A stretch of DNA of 64,000 nt from Phycisphaerales bacterium (GTDB taxonomy: Bacteria; Planctomycetota; Phycisphaerae; Phycisphaerales; SM1A02). The notes below the pieces were generated by a model. The model saw only the letters and a program-made list of their open reading frames with translations. It had not been told where the DNA came from and searched no databases. Shown piece after piece: positions 47,302 to 55,600 of the stretch; the stretch's first letter is position 1; each line of letters opens with the position of its first letter. The DNA is taken from the NCBI GenBank assembly GCA_022446795.1, contig JAKVBX010000003.1:113056-177055 (forward strand), in the 5' to 3' direction. The translations under genes were made by a program, and so were the position numbers.

Positions 47302-48552
47302 ATGAAACACAAGAAGGCCTTCACGCTTGTTGAACTACTTGTCGTGATCTCCATCATCGCTCTGCTCGTGGGCATCCTGCTGCCTGCCCTGAGCCGGGCC
47401 CGTGATGCCGCCATGATCAATGCCTCCAAGAGCAACATCCGCAACGTCTACATGGCCAACCAGAACTACAACACCGAGTGGAAGGGCGCCCAATGGGTCG
47501 GCGCGCCGCACAACCTCGCCAAGTACGGCAACACCCTGAGTGACGCGATCGCTGGCTACGCACAGCACTATGGCCTGTACGGCAACAACCCCACGGGTGG
47601 CTTCACGCCGGGGCCGGGTGTCCAGTTCGGGGAAACGGCCACGGGCCAGGTCTGGTTCCCGGGAAACGTGCCGGTCTATATCGCACCCTATTGCTGGGCA
47701 ACCGGCCCCACGCGTGCACCAGAGGCCCCCCGCCATGGCACCTTCCTGTATCCCAATACCAGGCAGATCGGCGAATACATGGAAGACCAGGTCTACAACA
47801 AGGCCTTCTTCGCACCAAAGGACACCATCGTCCTCGATGCCCTCAAGGACTGCTTCAGTTCCACTGGCAACCTGTGCCCCGGCGACAACGACTACCCCGG
47901 GTACTCGGGCGACTACGCCACCTTCGGTATCGACCAACTCGGTGGCTACTCGTTCCCGCCGTTCCTGCATCCATCCAGCTACTGCTACTCACCCGCCAAC
48001 ATGGTGAACCCGGATGTCTATGACGCGGACTTCAACGAGGAGAACTTCGGCTTCAAGGACCCCTGCACCTTCAACACCGGCTTCCGCGCCCCCACGCTGG
48101 ACCAGAGCAAGTACTCCTCGCTCAAGTCCTATCTCATGGAGCACCACTGGCTCCAGAGCGTCACCGGCAGCAGTTGCCATCCCCGCTGGGATGCCGCCGA
48201 CTACTCCACCTACAGCCCGGCGAATGACAGCGGCTGGCACTGGGGTGGGTGCTACCCGTCCCTGGCCGTGCACTCCTTCCGTTCCGTTCCCGTGACCTGC
48301 TTCAACGATGGCCATGTCGCGATGATGGACATCAACTCATGCGACAAGGCGGACAACATCCTCATGAACGCCAACATCAAGGAGTACGACGAGTCCTACC
48401 AGGTCGGAACCTGGCATCGATTCACGCCCGATGGCAGCAATGGCTACTGGCTGGAAGCCAGCACCGACTGGATGGACGTGAGTCCCCACACCCACACGAC
48501 CCACGGCAGCAATGGCCGCGATGTCATCGCGGATGTCCTGAGCATCCAATGA
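47302..48552 (+). CDS. Prepilin-like (type II secretion/DUF1559-like) protein, copy 1
   Basis: A 416-residue protein with a class III signal: basic KHKK, then the prepilin cleavage site before FTLVELLVV, followed by the hydrophobic helix IISIIALLVGILLPALSRARD-like that anchors pseudopilins. The long C-terminal domain is rich in Tyr, Trp and Gly (WFPGNVPVYIAPYCW, TFGIDQLGGYSFPPF, HWGGCYPSLAVHSFRSVPV) and ends in HTTHGSNGRD. Such long prepilin-like proteins are typical of planctomycetes and may be fibre or surface components. It is very similar to copy 2 over nearly its whole length. It is preceded by GAAGGGA and by the leader block. Confidence 0.85.
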   Translation: MKHKKAFTLVELLVVISIIALLVGILLPALSRARDAAMINASKSNIRNVYMANQNYNTEWKGAQWVGAPHNLAKYGNTLSDAIAGYAQHYGLYGNNPTGGFTPGPGVQFGETATGQVWFPGNVPVYIAPYCWATGPTRAPEAPRHGTFLYPNTRQIGEYMEDQVYNKAFFAPKDTIVLDALKDCFSSTGNLCPGDNDYPGYSGDYATFGIDQLGGYSFPPFLHPSSYCYSPANMVNPDVYDADFNEENFGFKDPCTFNTGFRAPTLDQSKYSSLKSYLMEHHWLQSVTGSSCHPRWDAADYSTYSPANDSGWHWGGCYPSLAVHSFRSVPVTCFNDGHVAMMDINSCDKADNILMNANIKEYDESYQVGTWHRFTPDGSNGYWLEASTDWMDVSPHTHTTHGSNGRDVIADVLSIQ

Positions 48553-48586
48553 CCCACTGATCTCGACAACGATCCGGCCGATTCGC

Positions 48587-48618
48587 ACGGTCGGCCCTTC
48601 CCTCACGGGGCCGACCGT
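48587..48618 (+). other. Stem-loop after prepilin copy 1, no U tract
   Basis: ACGGTCGGCCC (48587-48597) pairs with GGGCCGACCGT (48608-48618). It matches in position the terminator after copy 2 but has no T run, so read-through into copy 2 is possible. Confidence 0.5.
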
Positions 48619-48894
48619 CGGATCGGCCAGCCTGCTCCCCCCGACGGGACCTGGAAATCGCTCTGGCGAGCCCCCAGGGGCTGGCCGAGCTCATCAGGCC
48701 ATTGAAATGACCCCGCCAAGGCCGCATTACCCTGTGAACCATCGGTTTAGAGGCCGGTCAGACGCCCCCGGGACTCCCGGAAGCCCTCCAAATGAGCCCT
48801 GGCGGAACCGCCAAGGGGCCCTGGTAGTTCTGGAAAGGGGCAGAAAAAGGGCCTCGAACCTTGTCATTTGGGGTCAATCACGGCATTCTATGAG

Positions 48895-49000
48895 TGGCCA
48901 GAGGGATTTCTGATCCCAAACCTCGGCAGGCTTCTGGTCGCATGTCTTCGGCCTGCCATGATCGTTGTCGCGACACTCCTTCGCTGAGCGTCCACTTGAT
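48895..49000 (+). ncRNA. Candidate structured 5' leader RNA, copy 2
   Basis: Matches copy 1. GGCAGGC/GCCTGCC (48925-48931 with 48951-48957) is unchanged. The alternative inner stem is GGTCG/CGGCC, where a C-to-T change keeps pairing as G-U. The second hairpin GACaCTC/GAGcGTC (48972-48992) is also kept. Sequence between and around these elements differs from copy 1. Confidence 0.45.
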
Positions 49001-49206
49001 GTCCGGGGCACCCGCTTCTGAAAGCGGATCTGCTGTCCGGGTTGCAGGAGACCTGATTCACCGATTCTCAACACATCTTTTTCAGATGTGAGAGTATCGT
49101 GAGGAGCCAGGACAACCTGTATCGCGTATCAGGTTGGGTCACCGTGTGGTGCGAAGAGAATGTCGGAATTGCGGGTCGAGAAGACCCTGAAGTGAGGATT
49201 CGCCAA

Positions 49207-50454
49207 ATGAACAATCGCAAAGGTTTTACGCTCGTCGAGCTGCTGGTGGTGATCTCCATCATCGCGTTGCTCGTGGGCATTCTGCTCCCCGCGTTGAGTC
49301 GTGCCCGTGACGCGGCAATGATCAACGCCTCGAAGAACAACATCCGCAACGTCTATGTAGCCAACCAGAACTACATGGGCGAGTGGAAGGGTGCCCAGTG
49401 GGTTGGCGCTCCGTCGAACCTGTCCAAGTACGGTGACACCCTCGGTGCCGCCATCCAGGGCTACCTCGACAACATGTCCGCCTACGGCGACGAAATCGGC
49501 GGCGGCTGGTCGCCCGGCCCTGGTGTGCAGTTCGGCGAAACCGCCACTGGCCAGGTCTGGTTCCCCGGCAACGTCCAGGTCTACATCGCCCCCTACTGCT
49601 GGGGTTCCGGCCCGACGTCTGCTCCGCAGGCCCCTCGTTACGGCACCTTCATGCACCCCAACACGCGTCAGCTCGGCGAGTACATGGAAGACCAGGTCTA
49701 CAACAAGGCCTTCTTCGCTCCCAAGGATGACATCATCCTCGACGCCCTCAAGGACTGCATGAGCTCGACCGGCAACCTGTGCCCCGGCGCCACCGGCTAC
49801 GGCGGCTACTCCGGTGACTATGCCACCTTCGGCATCGACAAGTTCGGCGGCTATTCGTTCCCGCCCTTCCTGCACCCCTCCAGCTACACCTACTCGCCGG
49901 CCAACATGGTGAACCCAGACGTCTACGACGTCGATGGCAATGAAGACAACAACGGGTTCAAGGACCCTTGCACCTTCAATACCGGCTTCCGCGCCCCCAC
50001 GCTGGACCAGAGCAAGTACTCCTCGCTCAAGTCCTACCTCATGGAGCATCACTGGCTTCAGAGCGTCACGGGCGAGTCCTGCCACCCCCGCTGGGACTCT
50101 GCCGAGTATGACTGGCGTCACACCAACAATACGTCCGGTGGCTGGCACTGGGGCGGCTGCTACCCGTCGCTCGCGGTCCACTCCTTCCGCTCGGTCCCGG
50201 TGACCATCTTCAACGACGGCCACGTCGCCATGATGGACATCAACTCCTGCGATAAGGCGGACAACATCGTGATGACCGCCAACGTCGATGAGTACGACGT
50301 CGAGACCGGCACCTGGCACCGTTTCACCTGGGACGGAACCGCTGGCTACTGGCTCGAGGCCGGTACCGACTGGATGGATGTGAGCCCCCATTACCACACG
50401 GCGTTCGGCAGCAACGGGCGTGACATCACGTCTGACGCCGTCGGCATCCAGTGA
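49207..50454 (+). CDS. Prepilin-like (type II secretion/DUF1559-like) protein, copy 2
   Basis: A 415-residue paralogue of the protein at 47302. The N-terminus is MNNRKGFTLVELLVVISIIA, with the prepilin cleavage site after the Gly. The C-terminal domain keeps the copy 1 landmarks (TLDQSKYSSLKSYLMEHHWL, YPSLAVHSFRSVPVT) and differs in loops (for example EYDWRHTNNTSGGW). The frame is open upstream to 49099, but the start at 49207 is required for the prepilin signal. A strong terminator follows. Confidence 0.88.
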   Translation: MNNRKGFTLVELLVVISIIALLVGILLPALSRARDAAMINASKNNIRNVYVANQNYMGEWKGAQWVGAPSNLSKYGDTLGAAIQGYLDNMSAYGDEIGGGWSPGPGVQFGETATGQVWFPGNVQVYIAPYCWGSGPTSAPQAPRYGTFMHPNTRQLGEYMEDQVYNKAFFAPKDDIILDALKDCMSSTGNLCPGATGYGGYSGDYATFGIDKFGGYSFPPFLHPSSYTYSPANMVNPDVYDVDGNEDNNGFKDPCTFNTGFRAPTLDQSKYSSLKSYLMEHHWLQSVTGESCHPRWDSAEYDWRHTNNTSGGWHWGGCYPSLAVHSFRSVPVTIFNDGHVAMMDINSCDKADNIVMTANVDEYDVETGTWHRFTWDGTAGYWLEAGTDWMDVSPHYHTAFGSNGRDITSDAVGIQ

Positions 50455-50490
50455 TTCACTGATCCTGATTCGACAACGATCTGACCGATG

Positions 50491-50523
50491 CGGCCGGCCC
50501 CCCCGTGGGGCCGGCCGTTTTTT
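50491..50523 (+). terminator. Terminator after prepilin copy 2
   Basis: An 11-bp stem (CGGCCGGCCCC/GGGGCCGGCCG) with a 5-base loop is followed by six T. Confidence 0.85.
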
Positions 50524-50544
50524 CATGGCTTCCGCTTGGCCCGC

Positions 50545-50550
50545 TACAAT
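50545..50550 (+). promoter_or_regulatory. Candidate -10 element of the transsulfuration genes
   Basis: TACAAT lies 19 bases before the ATG at 50570, right after the prepilin terminator. It is identical to the hexamer before tRNA-Pro. Confidence 0.4.
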
Positions 50551-50569
50551 CGCCGCCCGGAAGCCAACT

Positions 50570-51982
50570 ATGGACTCAACAACCTCATCCAATCCGAAGC
50601 GGCCGCCGATCGCCCCCGTCTACGACGATGTCCTCGACCTCGTCGGAAACACCCCGATGCTGGAGATACGCCGCATCGACACCGGGCCCTGCCGCCTGCT
50701 GCTGAAACTGGAATCACAGAACCCCGGCAGTTCGATCAAGGATCGCATCGCGATCTCGATGATCAACGAGGCAGAAGCGAGCGGCGCCCTGAAACCGGGC
50801 GGGCACATCGTGGAAGCCACCGCAGGCAATACGGGCATTGCCCTGGCACTCGTCGGCACGCAGCGTGACTACAAGGTCACCGTCGTTGTCCCCGACAAGA
50901 TGGCGGCCGGCAAGATCGCCCACCTTCGTGCCATGGGGGCCTCGGTCGTCATGGCCCGCTCCGACGTCGAGAAGGGACACCCCGACTACTACCAGGAAGT
51001 CGCCGATCGTATCGCGAAGGAACAGGGCGCTTTCTACGTCAACCAGTTTGCCAACGAGGCCAACGTCAAGGCGCACTATGAAACCACCGGGCCGGAGATC
51101 TGGGCCCAGACCGACGGACAGGTGGACGCGATCGTCGTGGGCGTCGGATCCGGCGGTACCGTCACCGGCCTGGGTCGCTACCTCCGGGAACGAAACCCCG
51201 ACCTGAAGATCGTGCTGGCGGACCCGGTTGGATCGGTGCTGGAACCACTGGTCAACGAGGGACGCGAGGTCCAGGCCGGCTCCTGGCTGGTCGAGGGCAT
51301 CGGTGAAGACTTCATCCCGCCAATCACCGACATGTCGCTCATCGACGAGGCCATCGCCGTCAGTGACAAGGACGCCTTCCTGGCGGCCCGAGATCTCCTG
51401 AAGATCCAGGGCCTCCTGTCGGGTTCTTCAAGCGGCACGCTCTTCGCTGCGGCCGTGGAATGGTGCCGACGGCAGACGGAGCCCAAGACCGTCGTCAGTT
51501 TCTCCTGTGATCACGGGGCCAAGTACCTGGACAAGATGTTCAATGACCACTGGATGACCGACCAGGGGTTCATCGAGCGGGAGAGGCATGGCAACCTGCG
51601 TGATCTCATCTCGCGACGACATCGACTGGGCGAGGACTACACGATCCGGGAGGACCTTCCGCTGATACAGGTCGTCAAGGCCATGCAACTGCATGACATC
51701 AGCCAGATGGCCGTTCTCGATGCTGACCAGCAGGTCCGTGGCATCATCGATGAGTCTGACGTCCTGCTGGCCCTGACACGTGACGATGACAGTTTCAATG
51801 AACCCGTCTCCGCGTTCATGACCAGTCGCCTGGAGACCGTTTCCCCCGAGGCGCCCATCGATGATCTCCTGCCGATCTTCCGATCGGATCAGGTCGCCAT
51901 CGTCATGGACCAGGGCGAGTTCTTCGGGCTCATCACCCGCATCGACCTGATCAACTACCTCCGCATGAAACTGCTGCGCTGA
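50570..51982 (+). CDS. Cystathionine beta-synthase (PLP enzyme with CBS domains)
   Basis: Condenses homocysteine with serine to cystathionine, the first step of reverse transsulfuration. The 470-residue protein has a type II PLP fold: LVGNTPMLEI, the Schiff-base Lys in SSIKDRIA (about 58), EATAGNTGIALAL, GVGSGGTVTGLGRYL and GSSSGTLFAAAVE. The C-terminal third has two CBS domains (about 345-470: LIQVVKAMQLHDISQMAVLD and AFMTSRLETVSPEAPIDDLL). This CBS pair favours cystathionine beta-synthase over plain cysteine synthase. The next gene, 13 bases on, encodes the second enzyme. The start is ATG 50570; the frame is open to 50420. Confidence 0.88.
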   Translation: MDSTTSSNPKRPPIAPVYDDVLDLVGNTPMLEIRRIDTGPCRLLLKLESQNPGSSIKDRIAISMINEAEASGALKPGGHIVEATAGNTGIALALVGTQRDYKVTVVVPDKMAAGKIAHLRAMGASVVMARSDVEKGHPDYYQEVADRIAKEQGAFYVNQFANEANVKAHYETTGPEIWAQTDGQVDAIVVGVGSGGTVTGLGRYLRERNPDLKIVLADPVGSVLEPLVNEGREVQAGSWLVEGIGEDFIPPITDMSLIDEAIAVSDKDAFLAARDLLKIQGLLSGSSSGTLFAAAVEWCRRQTEPKTVVSFSCDHGAKYLDKMFNDHWMTDQGFIERERHGNLRDLISRRHRLGEDYTIREDLPLIQVVKAMQLHDISQMAVLDADQQVRGIIDESDVLLALTRDDDSFNEPVSAFMTSRLETVSPEAPIDDLLPIFRSDQVAIVMDQGEFFGLITRIDLINYLRMKLLR

Positions 51983-51995
51983 CCACGGACCCATC

Positions 51996-53204
51996 ATGAG
52001 TGACGCATCTACCCATCCCGATACCGCTGTCGTCCATGCCGGACAGTCCTGCTGCGGGCTCACCGGGGCAGTCATGCCCCCCGTGTACCTGACCTCGACC
52101 TACGCCCAGGCGTCACCTGGCGTCCACCAGGGATTCGAGTACACCCGGAGTCACAATCCCACGCGATACGCCTTCGAGCGATGCATCGCCCGCCTGGAGG
52201 GCTCCACGCTGACCGAGGAGCAGGATGCCTCCTATGGCGGCTTTGCCTTCTCCAGTGGCCTGGCGTCAATCGGCACGCTGCTCGATACGCTCACGGCCGG
52301 CGACCATGTCGTCGCGATGGACGACCTCTATGGCGGAACACATCGGCTGTTCAACAAGGTCCGTGCCCGGTCCGCCGGTCTGCGATTTACTACCGTTGAC
52401 ATGACCGATATTGACCAACTGGCTGCGGCCATCACGCCCGAGACGAAACTGGTCTGGGTGGAGTCCCCCACCAACCCGATGCTCAAGGTCGTTGACCTTG
52501 AAGCCGTTGCGGCGATGTGTCGGGAACGCGGCATTCTCGCGGCCTGTGACAACACCTTCGCCTCCCCGATGCTCCAGCAGCCGCTGGGCCTGGGCTTCGA
52601 CATCGTGATGCACTCCGCCACCAAGTACCTCGGCGGACACAGCGACATGGTCGGCGGCGTGCTGGTGACCAATGATGCCGATCTGGCGGAGACCCTCCGC
52701 TTCCACCAGAACTCGGTTGGATCCGTCCTGTCACCCTTCGACTCGTACCTGGGACTGAGAGGCATCAAGACCCTCGGACTCCGGATGCGGCGCCACTGCT
52801 CGTCCGCCGCTCGACTGGCGGCCTGGCTTGAGCAGCATGCCACCGTCGATTCCGTGATCTACCCGGGCCTGGCGTCCCACCCGCAACACGAGACCGCCTC
52901 GCGGCTCATGACACTGGATGGCCAACCTGCAGGCGGTGGGATGATCACCCTCACGCTGAATTCGGATCTCGCTGGGTGCCGGCGGTTCCTGGAGAATCTC
53001 ACGGTCTTCGCCCTGGCCGAATCCCTCGGAGGGGTCGAGTCTCTCGTGAATCACCCCGCGATCATGACCCACGCCTCGGTGGATCCCGAGGTTCGGGCCC
53101 AGTTGGGAATCGAGGACACGCTCGTACGACTCTCGGTTGGAATCGAGGATGCCGAGGACCTCCAGGCGGACCTGGATCGGGCCCTCGCAGCAATGACGGC
53201 CTAG
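51996..53204 (+). CDS. Cystathionine gamma-lyase / Cys-Met metabolism PLP enzyme
   Basis: A 402-residue type I PLP enzyme of the gamma-family. It has the PLP-phosphate site YTRSHNPTRYAFE, AMDDLYGGTHRLF, WVESPTNPMLKVVD, DNTFASPMLQQPLG, and the Schiff-base Lys in HSATKYLGGHSD (about 206). The end is LVRLSVGIEDAEDLQADL. In this pair it most likely cleaves cystathionine to cysteine, but cystathionine gamma-synthase cannot be excluded by sequence. Its stop codon overlaps the convergent FmdB-like gene by 4 bases. Confidence 0.88.
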   Translation: MSDASTHPDTAVVHAGQSCCGLTGAVMPPVYLTSTYAQASPGVHQGFEYTRSHNPTRYAFERCIARLEGSTLTEEQDASYGGFAFSSGLASIGTLLDTLTAGDHVVAMDDLYGGTHRLFNKVRARSAGLRFTTVDMTDIDQLAAAITPETKLVWVESPTNPMLKVVDLEAVAAMCRERGILAACDNTFASPMLQQPLGLGFDIVMHSATKYLGGHSDMVGGVLVTNDADLAETLRFHQNSVGSVLSPFDSYLGLRGIKTLGLRMRRHCSSAARLAAWLEQHATVDSVIYPGLASHPQHETASRLMTLDGQPAGGGMITLTLNSDLAGCRRFLENLTVFALAESLGGVESLVNHPAIMTHASVDPEVRAQLGIEDTLVRLSVGIEDAEDLQADLDRALAAMTA

Positions 53205-53437
53205 TGCCCGCAGCCTCCGCCTCCGGGATGACAGGCGCATCCACCCCGTGGAGCAGCAGCAGCAGCCTGGCCGGTGCTGGTCGGTGCTGAGGTCTCCACC
53301 TGGAAGACGCTGTGCACTCGATGGAACGCGCGACCACGCCCCGCGGGATCCTCGACGGGATCATCAGCCTGTGCCATGGGTCGCAGGAGCGTAACCAGGT
53401 CACCATCCTCGTCGCAGCGATATTCGTACAGCGGCAT
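53201..53437 (-). CDS. FmdB-family-like small protein with degenerate zinc ribbon
   Basis: A 78-residue protein beginning MPLYEYRC, the signature of FmdB zinc-ribbon proteins. The two C-x-x-C knuckles of that family are not kept: the first reads CDEDG and the second DPAGRGR. A C-terminal tail has a new Cys/His-rich stretch (GGCACHPGGGGCGH). Function is unknown. The MPLYEY start at 53437 is exactly 6 bases after TATACT, giving a leaderless transcript; GTG 53443 and ATG 53440 are possible alternatives. Confidence 0.65.
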   Translation of the reverse strand: MPLYEYRCDEDGDLVTLLRPMAQADDPVEDPAGRGRAFHRVHSVFQVETSAPTSTGQAAAAAPRGGCACHPGGGGCGH

Positions 53438-53443
53438 CATCAC

Positions 53444-53449
53444 AGTATA
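53444..53449 (-). promoter_or_regulatory. -10 element of the FmdB-like gene, abutting the fliC hairpin
   Basis: On the minus strand TATACT ends 6 bases before the ATG at 53437. Its first base is also the last base of the fliC hairpin stem. Confidence 0.45.
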
Positions 53450-53477
53450 GGAGCCCGCGTCATGGACGCGGGCTCCT
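53449..53477 (-). terminator. Stem-loop terminating fliC
   Basis: A perfect 13-bp stem (AGGAGCCCGCGTC and its complement) with loop ATG, 33 bases after the fliC stop. There is no clear T run on the minus strand; the next bases are the TATACT promoter element. Confidence 0.6.
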
Positions 53478-53509
53478 GAAAGTTCTGAACAGGATCAACT
53501 GTCGGGCAA

Positions 53510-54991
53510 TCAGCCGTTGAGCAGGTTGAGCACCTGCATCGGCTGGCTGTTGGCCAGCGCCAGGGCCTGCATGGCGGACTGGGACAGGATCTGGCTCCGC
53601 GCCAAGGCCGCCGTCTCCCAGGCCAGATCCGCATCACGAATGCCTGACTCGGCCGCGGTCACCTGCTCGAGCGTCTCGCCCAGTGTGTTGCGGGCCGACT
53701 CCAGCGTGTACCGCATGAAATTGCCCAGGCGTCCCTGCGTCCGCGAGAGGTCATCCATCACGTCGCTGACGATTCGCTGGGCCTTCAGGAGGTCGCCACC
53801 ATCGATGGCGGCTTCGCCGCCGGAACGAAGTTCATCCAGCACACCGTCAACACCGCTCAATGAGCCCGTTGACATGGAACGAATACCGAGCGTGGCCAGT
53901 TCGGATCGACTGCTGCCCGTCGCCACGTCGAAGAAGGCGCCGCCAGAGACGATCTCGAAGTTCATGGAACCAACCACGTTGGAGTCTTCCGTCAAACGAA
54001 GTTCCACGTCGAATCCATTGGCCACCACGCGGGCTTCCAGGCCGTTCACATTGGCGATCTGGCCGTTGATGATCATCTGGGCATCTTCACCGAAATCGGT
54101 GTGCTCGTTATCCGGCTCGAAGACCCAGTTGCCGGCACTGAAGGCCCGGACGAACGGACCACCATTGGAATCCTGACCGTTCGCCTCGGTGACGCGAACG
54201 GTCACCATCTTGTCGCTGCCGTATTCCCGGGTATTCAGGATCAACTCGTCGTTGGAAGACAGGTCCACCGTGATGCCGAGTTCCTCGGCGAAGGTGCTGA
54301 TCGCCGCCTCCATCTCCAACTTGTTCGTGCCATCGGCGAAGGTGAACTGCTGGATCCCGTCGGGACCCGCGATCTCGAAGGTGACCGAGAGGCCCATGGA
54401 GGTCGAGAAGACACCATTGTCGAGCGTGATACCCGCCGTTGCCTGTTCGGCCGCAACCAGGACGTCTGCATGCACGTCGAGGGGCTCGCCCGTCGTGCCC
54501 AACCGGGCGCTGTTCACGTGTACCCAATCCAGGTTCGCCAGATCCGTTCCACGGATCTCGTAATCAAGACTGCCGTTGAGCAGTTTGTTCCCACCAAACT
54601 CCGTACCGTTCGCAATCCGGTCAATCGATTCGAGGATCATGTTGATCTCGGCTTGCTTCGCAACGCGTTCCTCTTCACCAAGACCACTCTGGTTCCCGGC
54701 CTCGGTCACGAGCGCCTGCAGTTCGAGCATGAGGGCGTTGATCTCCGCGAGGGCCCCCTCGGCGGTCGCGATGATCTGCTCGCCGCGTGAGATCGAATCC
54801 ATGGCTGAATTGATGCCCACGATCTCGGATCGCAGATGGTTGCTTGCCACCATGCCTGCGGGGTCATCCTTGCTGGATTCCACACGCAATCCCGTGCTGA
54901 GATGCCGGAGGCTCGTGTACATCCGGTCGTTATGCATCGACAGTGCCCGGTGGGCCATGAAGGCAGCGATGTTCGTATTGATGCGGCTCAT
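53510..54991 (-). CDS. fliC: Flagellin
   Basis: Filament subunit, 493 residues. The N-terminal D0/D1 region (about 1-150) starts MSRINTNIAAFMAHRALSMH and has LSTGLRVESSKDDPAGM and NGTEFGGNKLLNG. The C-terminal D0/D1 region ends QSAMQALALANSQPMQVLNLLNG-like, with the usual hydrophobic pattern. The central part (about 160-400) is variable. It is the last gene of the flagellar block, with its own sigma-28-like promoter and GAGGAG ribosome-binding site 8 bases before the ATG, next to fliW and csrA, which normally control its translation. Confidence 0.95.
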   Translation of the reverse strand: MSRINTNIAAFMAHRALSMHNDRMYTSLRHLSTGLRVESSKDDPAGMVASNHLRSEIVGINSAMDSISRGEQIIATAEGALAEINALMLELQALVTEAGNQSGLGEEERVAKQAEINMILESIDRIANGTEFGGNKLLNGSLDYEIRGTDLANLDWVHVNSARLGTTGEPLDVHADVLVAAEQATAGITLDNGVFSTSMGLSVTFEIAGPDGIQQFTFADGTNKLEMEAAISTFAEELGITVDLSSNDELILNTREYGSDKMVTVRVTEANGQDSNGGPFVRAFSAGNWVFEPDNEHTDFGEDAQMIINGQIANVNGLEARVVANGFDVELRLTEDSNVVGSMNFEIVSGGAFFDVATGSSRSELATLGIRSMSTGSLSGVDGVLDELRSGGEAAIDGGDLLKAQRIVSDVMDDLSRTQGRLGNFMRYTLESARNTLGETLEQVTAAESGIRDADLAWETAALARSQILSQSAMQALALANSQPMQVLNLLNG

Positions 54992-54996
54992 GCCGG

Positions 54997-55044
54997 ATTC
55001 TCCTCTGCGCCCTCACAAGCACGAAGCCGAGGGCTGATCTCCAA
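54997..55044 (-). promoter_or_regulatory. Possible CsrA-binding sites in the fliC leader
   Basis: GGA motifs lie in TTGGAGATC (55044-55036) and in the ribosome-binding site GAGGAGAAT (55005-54997). Blocking of the latter by CsrA is the usual mode of flagellin repression. Confidence 0.4.
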
Positions 55045-55072
55045 CTACGGGTGTTTCACATTCGTCCCCCAT

Positions 55073-55100
55073 CTATCGGCTGGCTGAAGTCGCGGATTCA
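55073..55100 (-). promoter_or_regulatory. Sigma-28 (FliA)-type promoter of fliC
   Basis: GCCGATAG at 55080-55073 (7 of 8 match to GCCGATAA) with TGAA at 55100-55097, spacer 16. Transcription would start about 75 bases before the fliC ATG. Confidence 0.55.
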
Positions 55101-55223
55101 GTGGCTTCGGTCTTCCGCGTTACCGGTCTCGCCGCCTCGCCTGGAATGGCCACGAGCCCGCATCCAGCGCATGTTCTGCGCTCGGGTGCGGGCTCGTCAG
55201 TCCACTCGACGTTCAACGAGTCG

Positions 55224-55505
55224 TTATTGGACGCTGTCTCGGATACGCGTCCCGGCGTTTCCAGCCTTTCCGCCCCCCGACGGTCGATCCTCGGGGTGAA
55301 TGGCACCGATCGGATTGCAGGACAGGCTGCTGGCCTGTTCGTTCTCCTTGCGGATCGCCTCGTAGATCTCGCGGCGATGCACCGCGATCTCCGCGGGGGC
55401 ATTGATCCCCACTCTCACCTTGTCCCCTCGGATGTCGACGATGGTGATCTCCACCGAGTCGCCGATCATGATGGCTTCGTCACGATGTCGCGACAGCACG
55501 AGCAT
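55224..55505 (-). CDS. csrA: Carbon storage/flagellin translation regulator CsrA
   Basis: RNA-binding dimer that blocks translation of GGA-containing leaders, here most likely fliC. The start is MLVLSRHRDEAIMIGDSVEI with the usual five-strand core (VRVGINAPAEIAVHRREIYEAI). The protein has 93 residues, with about 35 extra C-terminal residues (SCNPIGAIHPEDRPSGGGKA) beyond the core. The start at 55505 is set by the family; the frame is open to 55526. It lies between fliW and fliC, as in many spirochaetes and bacilli. Confidence 0.93.
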   Translation of the reverse strand: MLVLSRHRDEAIMIGDSVEITIVDIRGDKVRVGINAPAEIAVHRREIYEAIRKENEQASSLSCNPIGAIHPEDRPSGGGKAGNAGTRIRDSVQ

Positions 55506-55600
55506 GTCTGGTTCCTTCCGTGGCATTCGGATCCGATCCTGGACCCGCGGGTGACTCCGTTCACCCCTTGACTGTTCGTGGTTTCAACAGGCGTCTGGCG

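Larger units (their letters stand above)
48553..49206. other. Non-coding region between the prepilin-like genes
   Basis: About 650 bases with no supported gene; open frames here are short and not protein-like. It contains the stem-loop at 48587, leader block copy 2 (48895-49000) and a small hairpin CACATCT/AGATGTG at 49072-49090. Confidence 0.6.

Noticed and set aside
49099-49206. Upstream extension of the second prepilin-like gene
   Set aside because: It would bury the prepilin signal 36 residues inside the protein.
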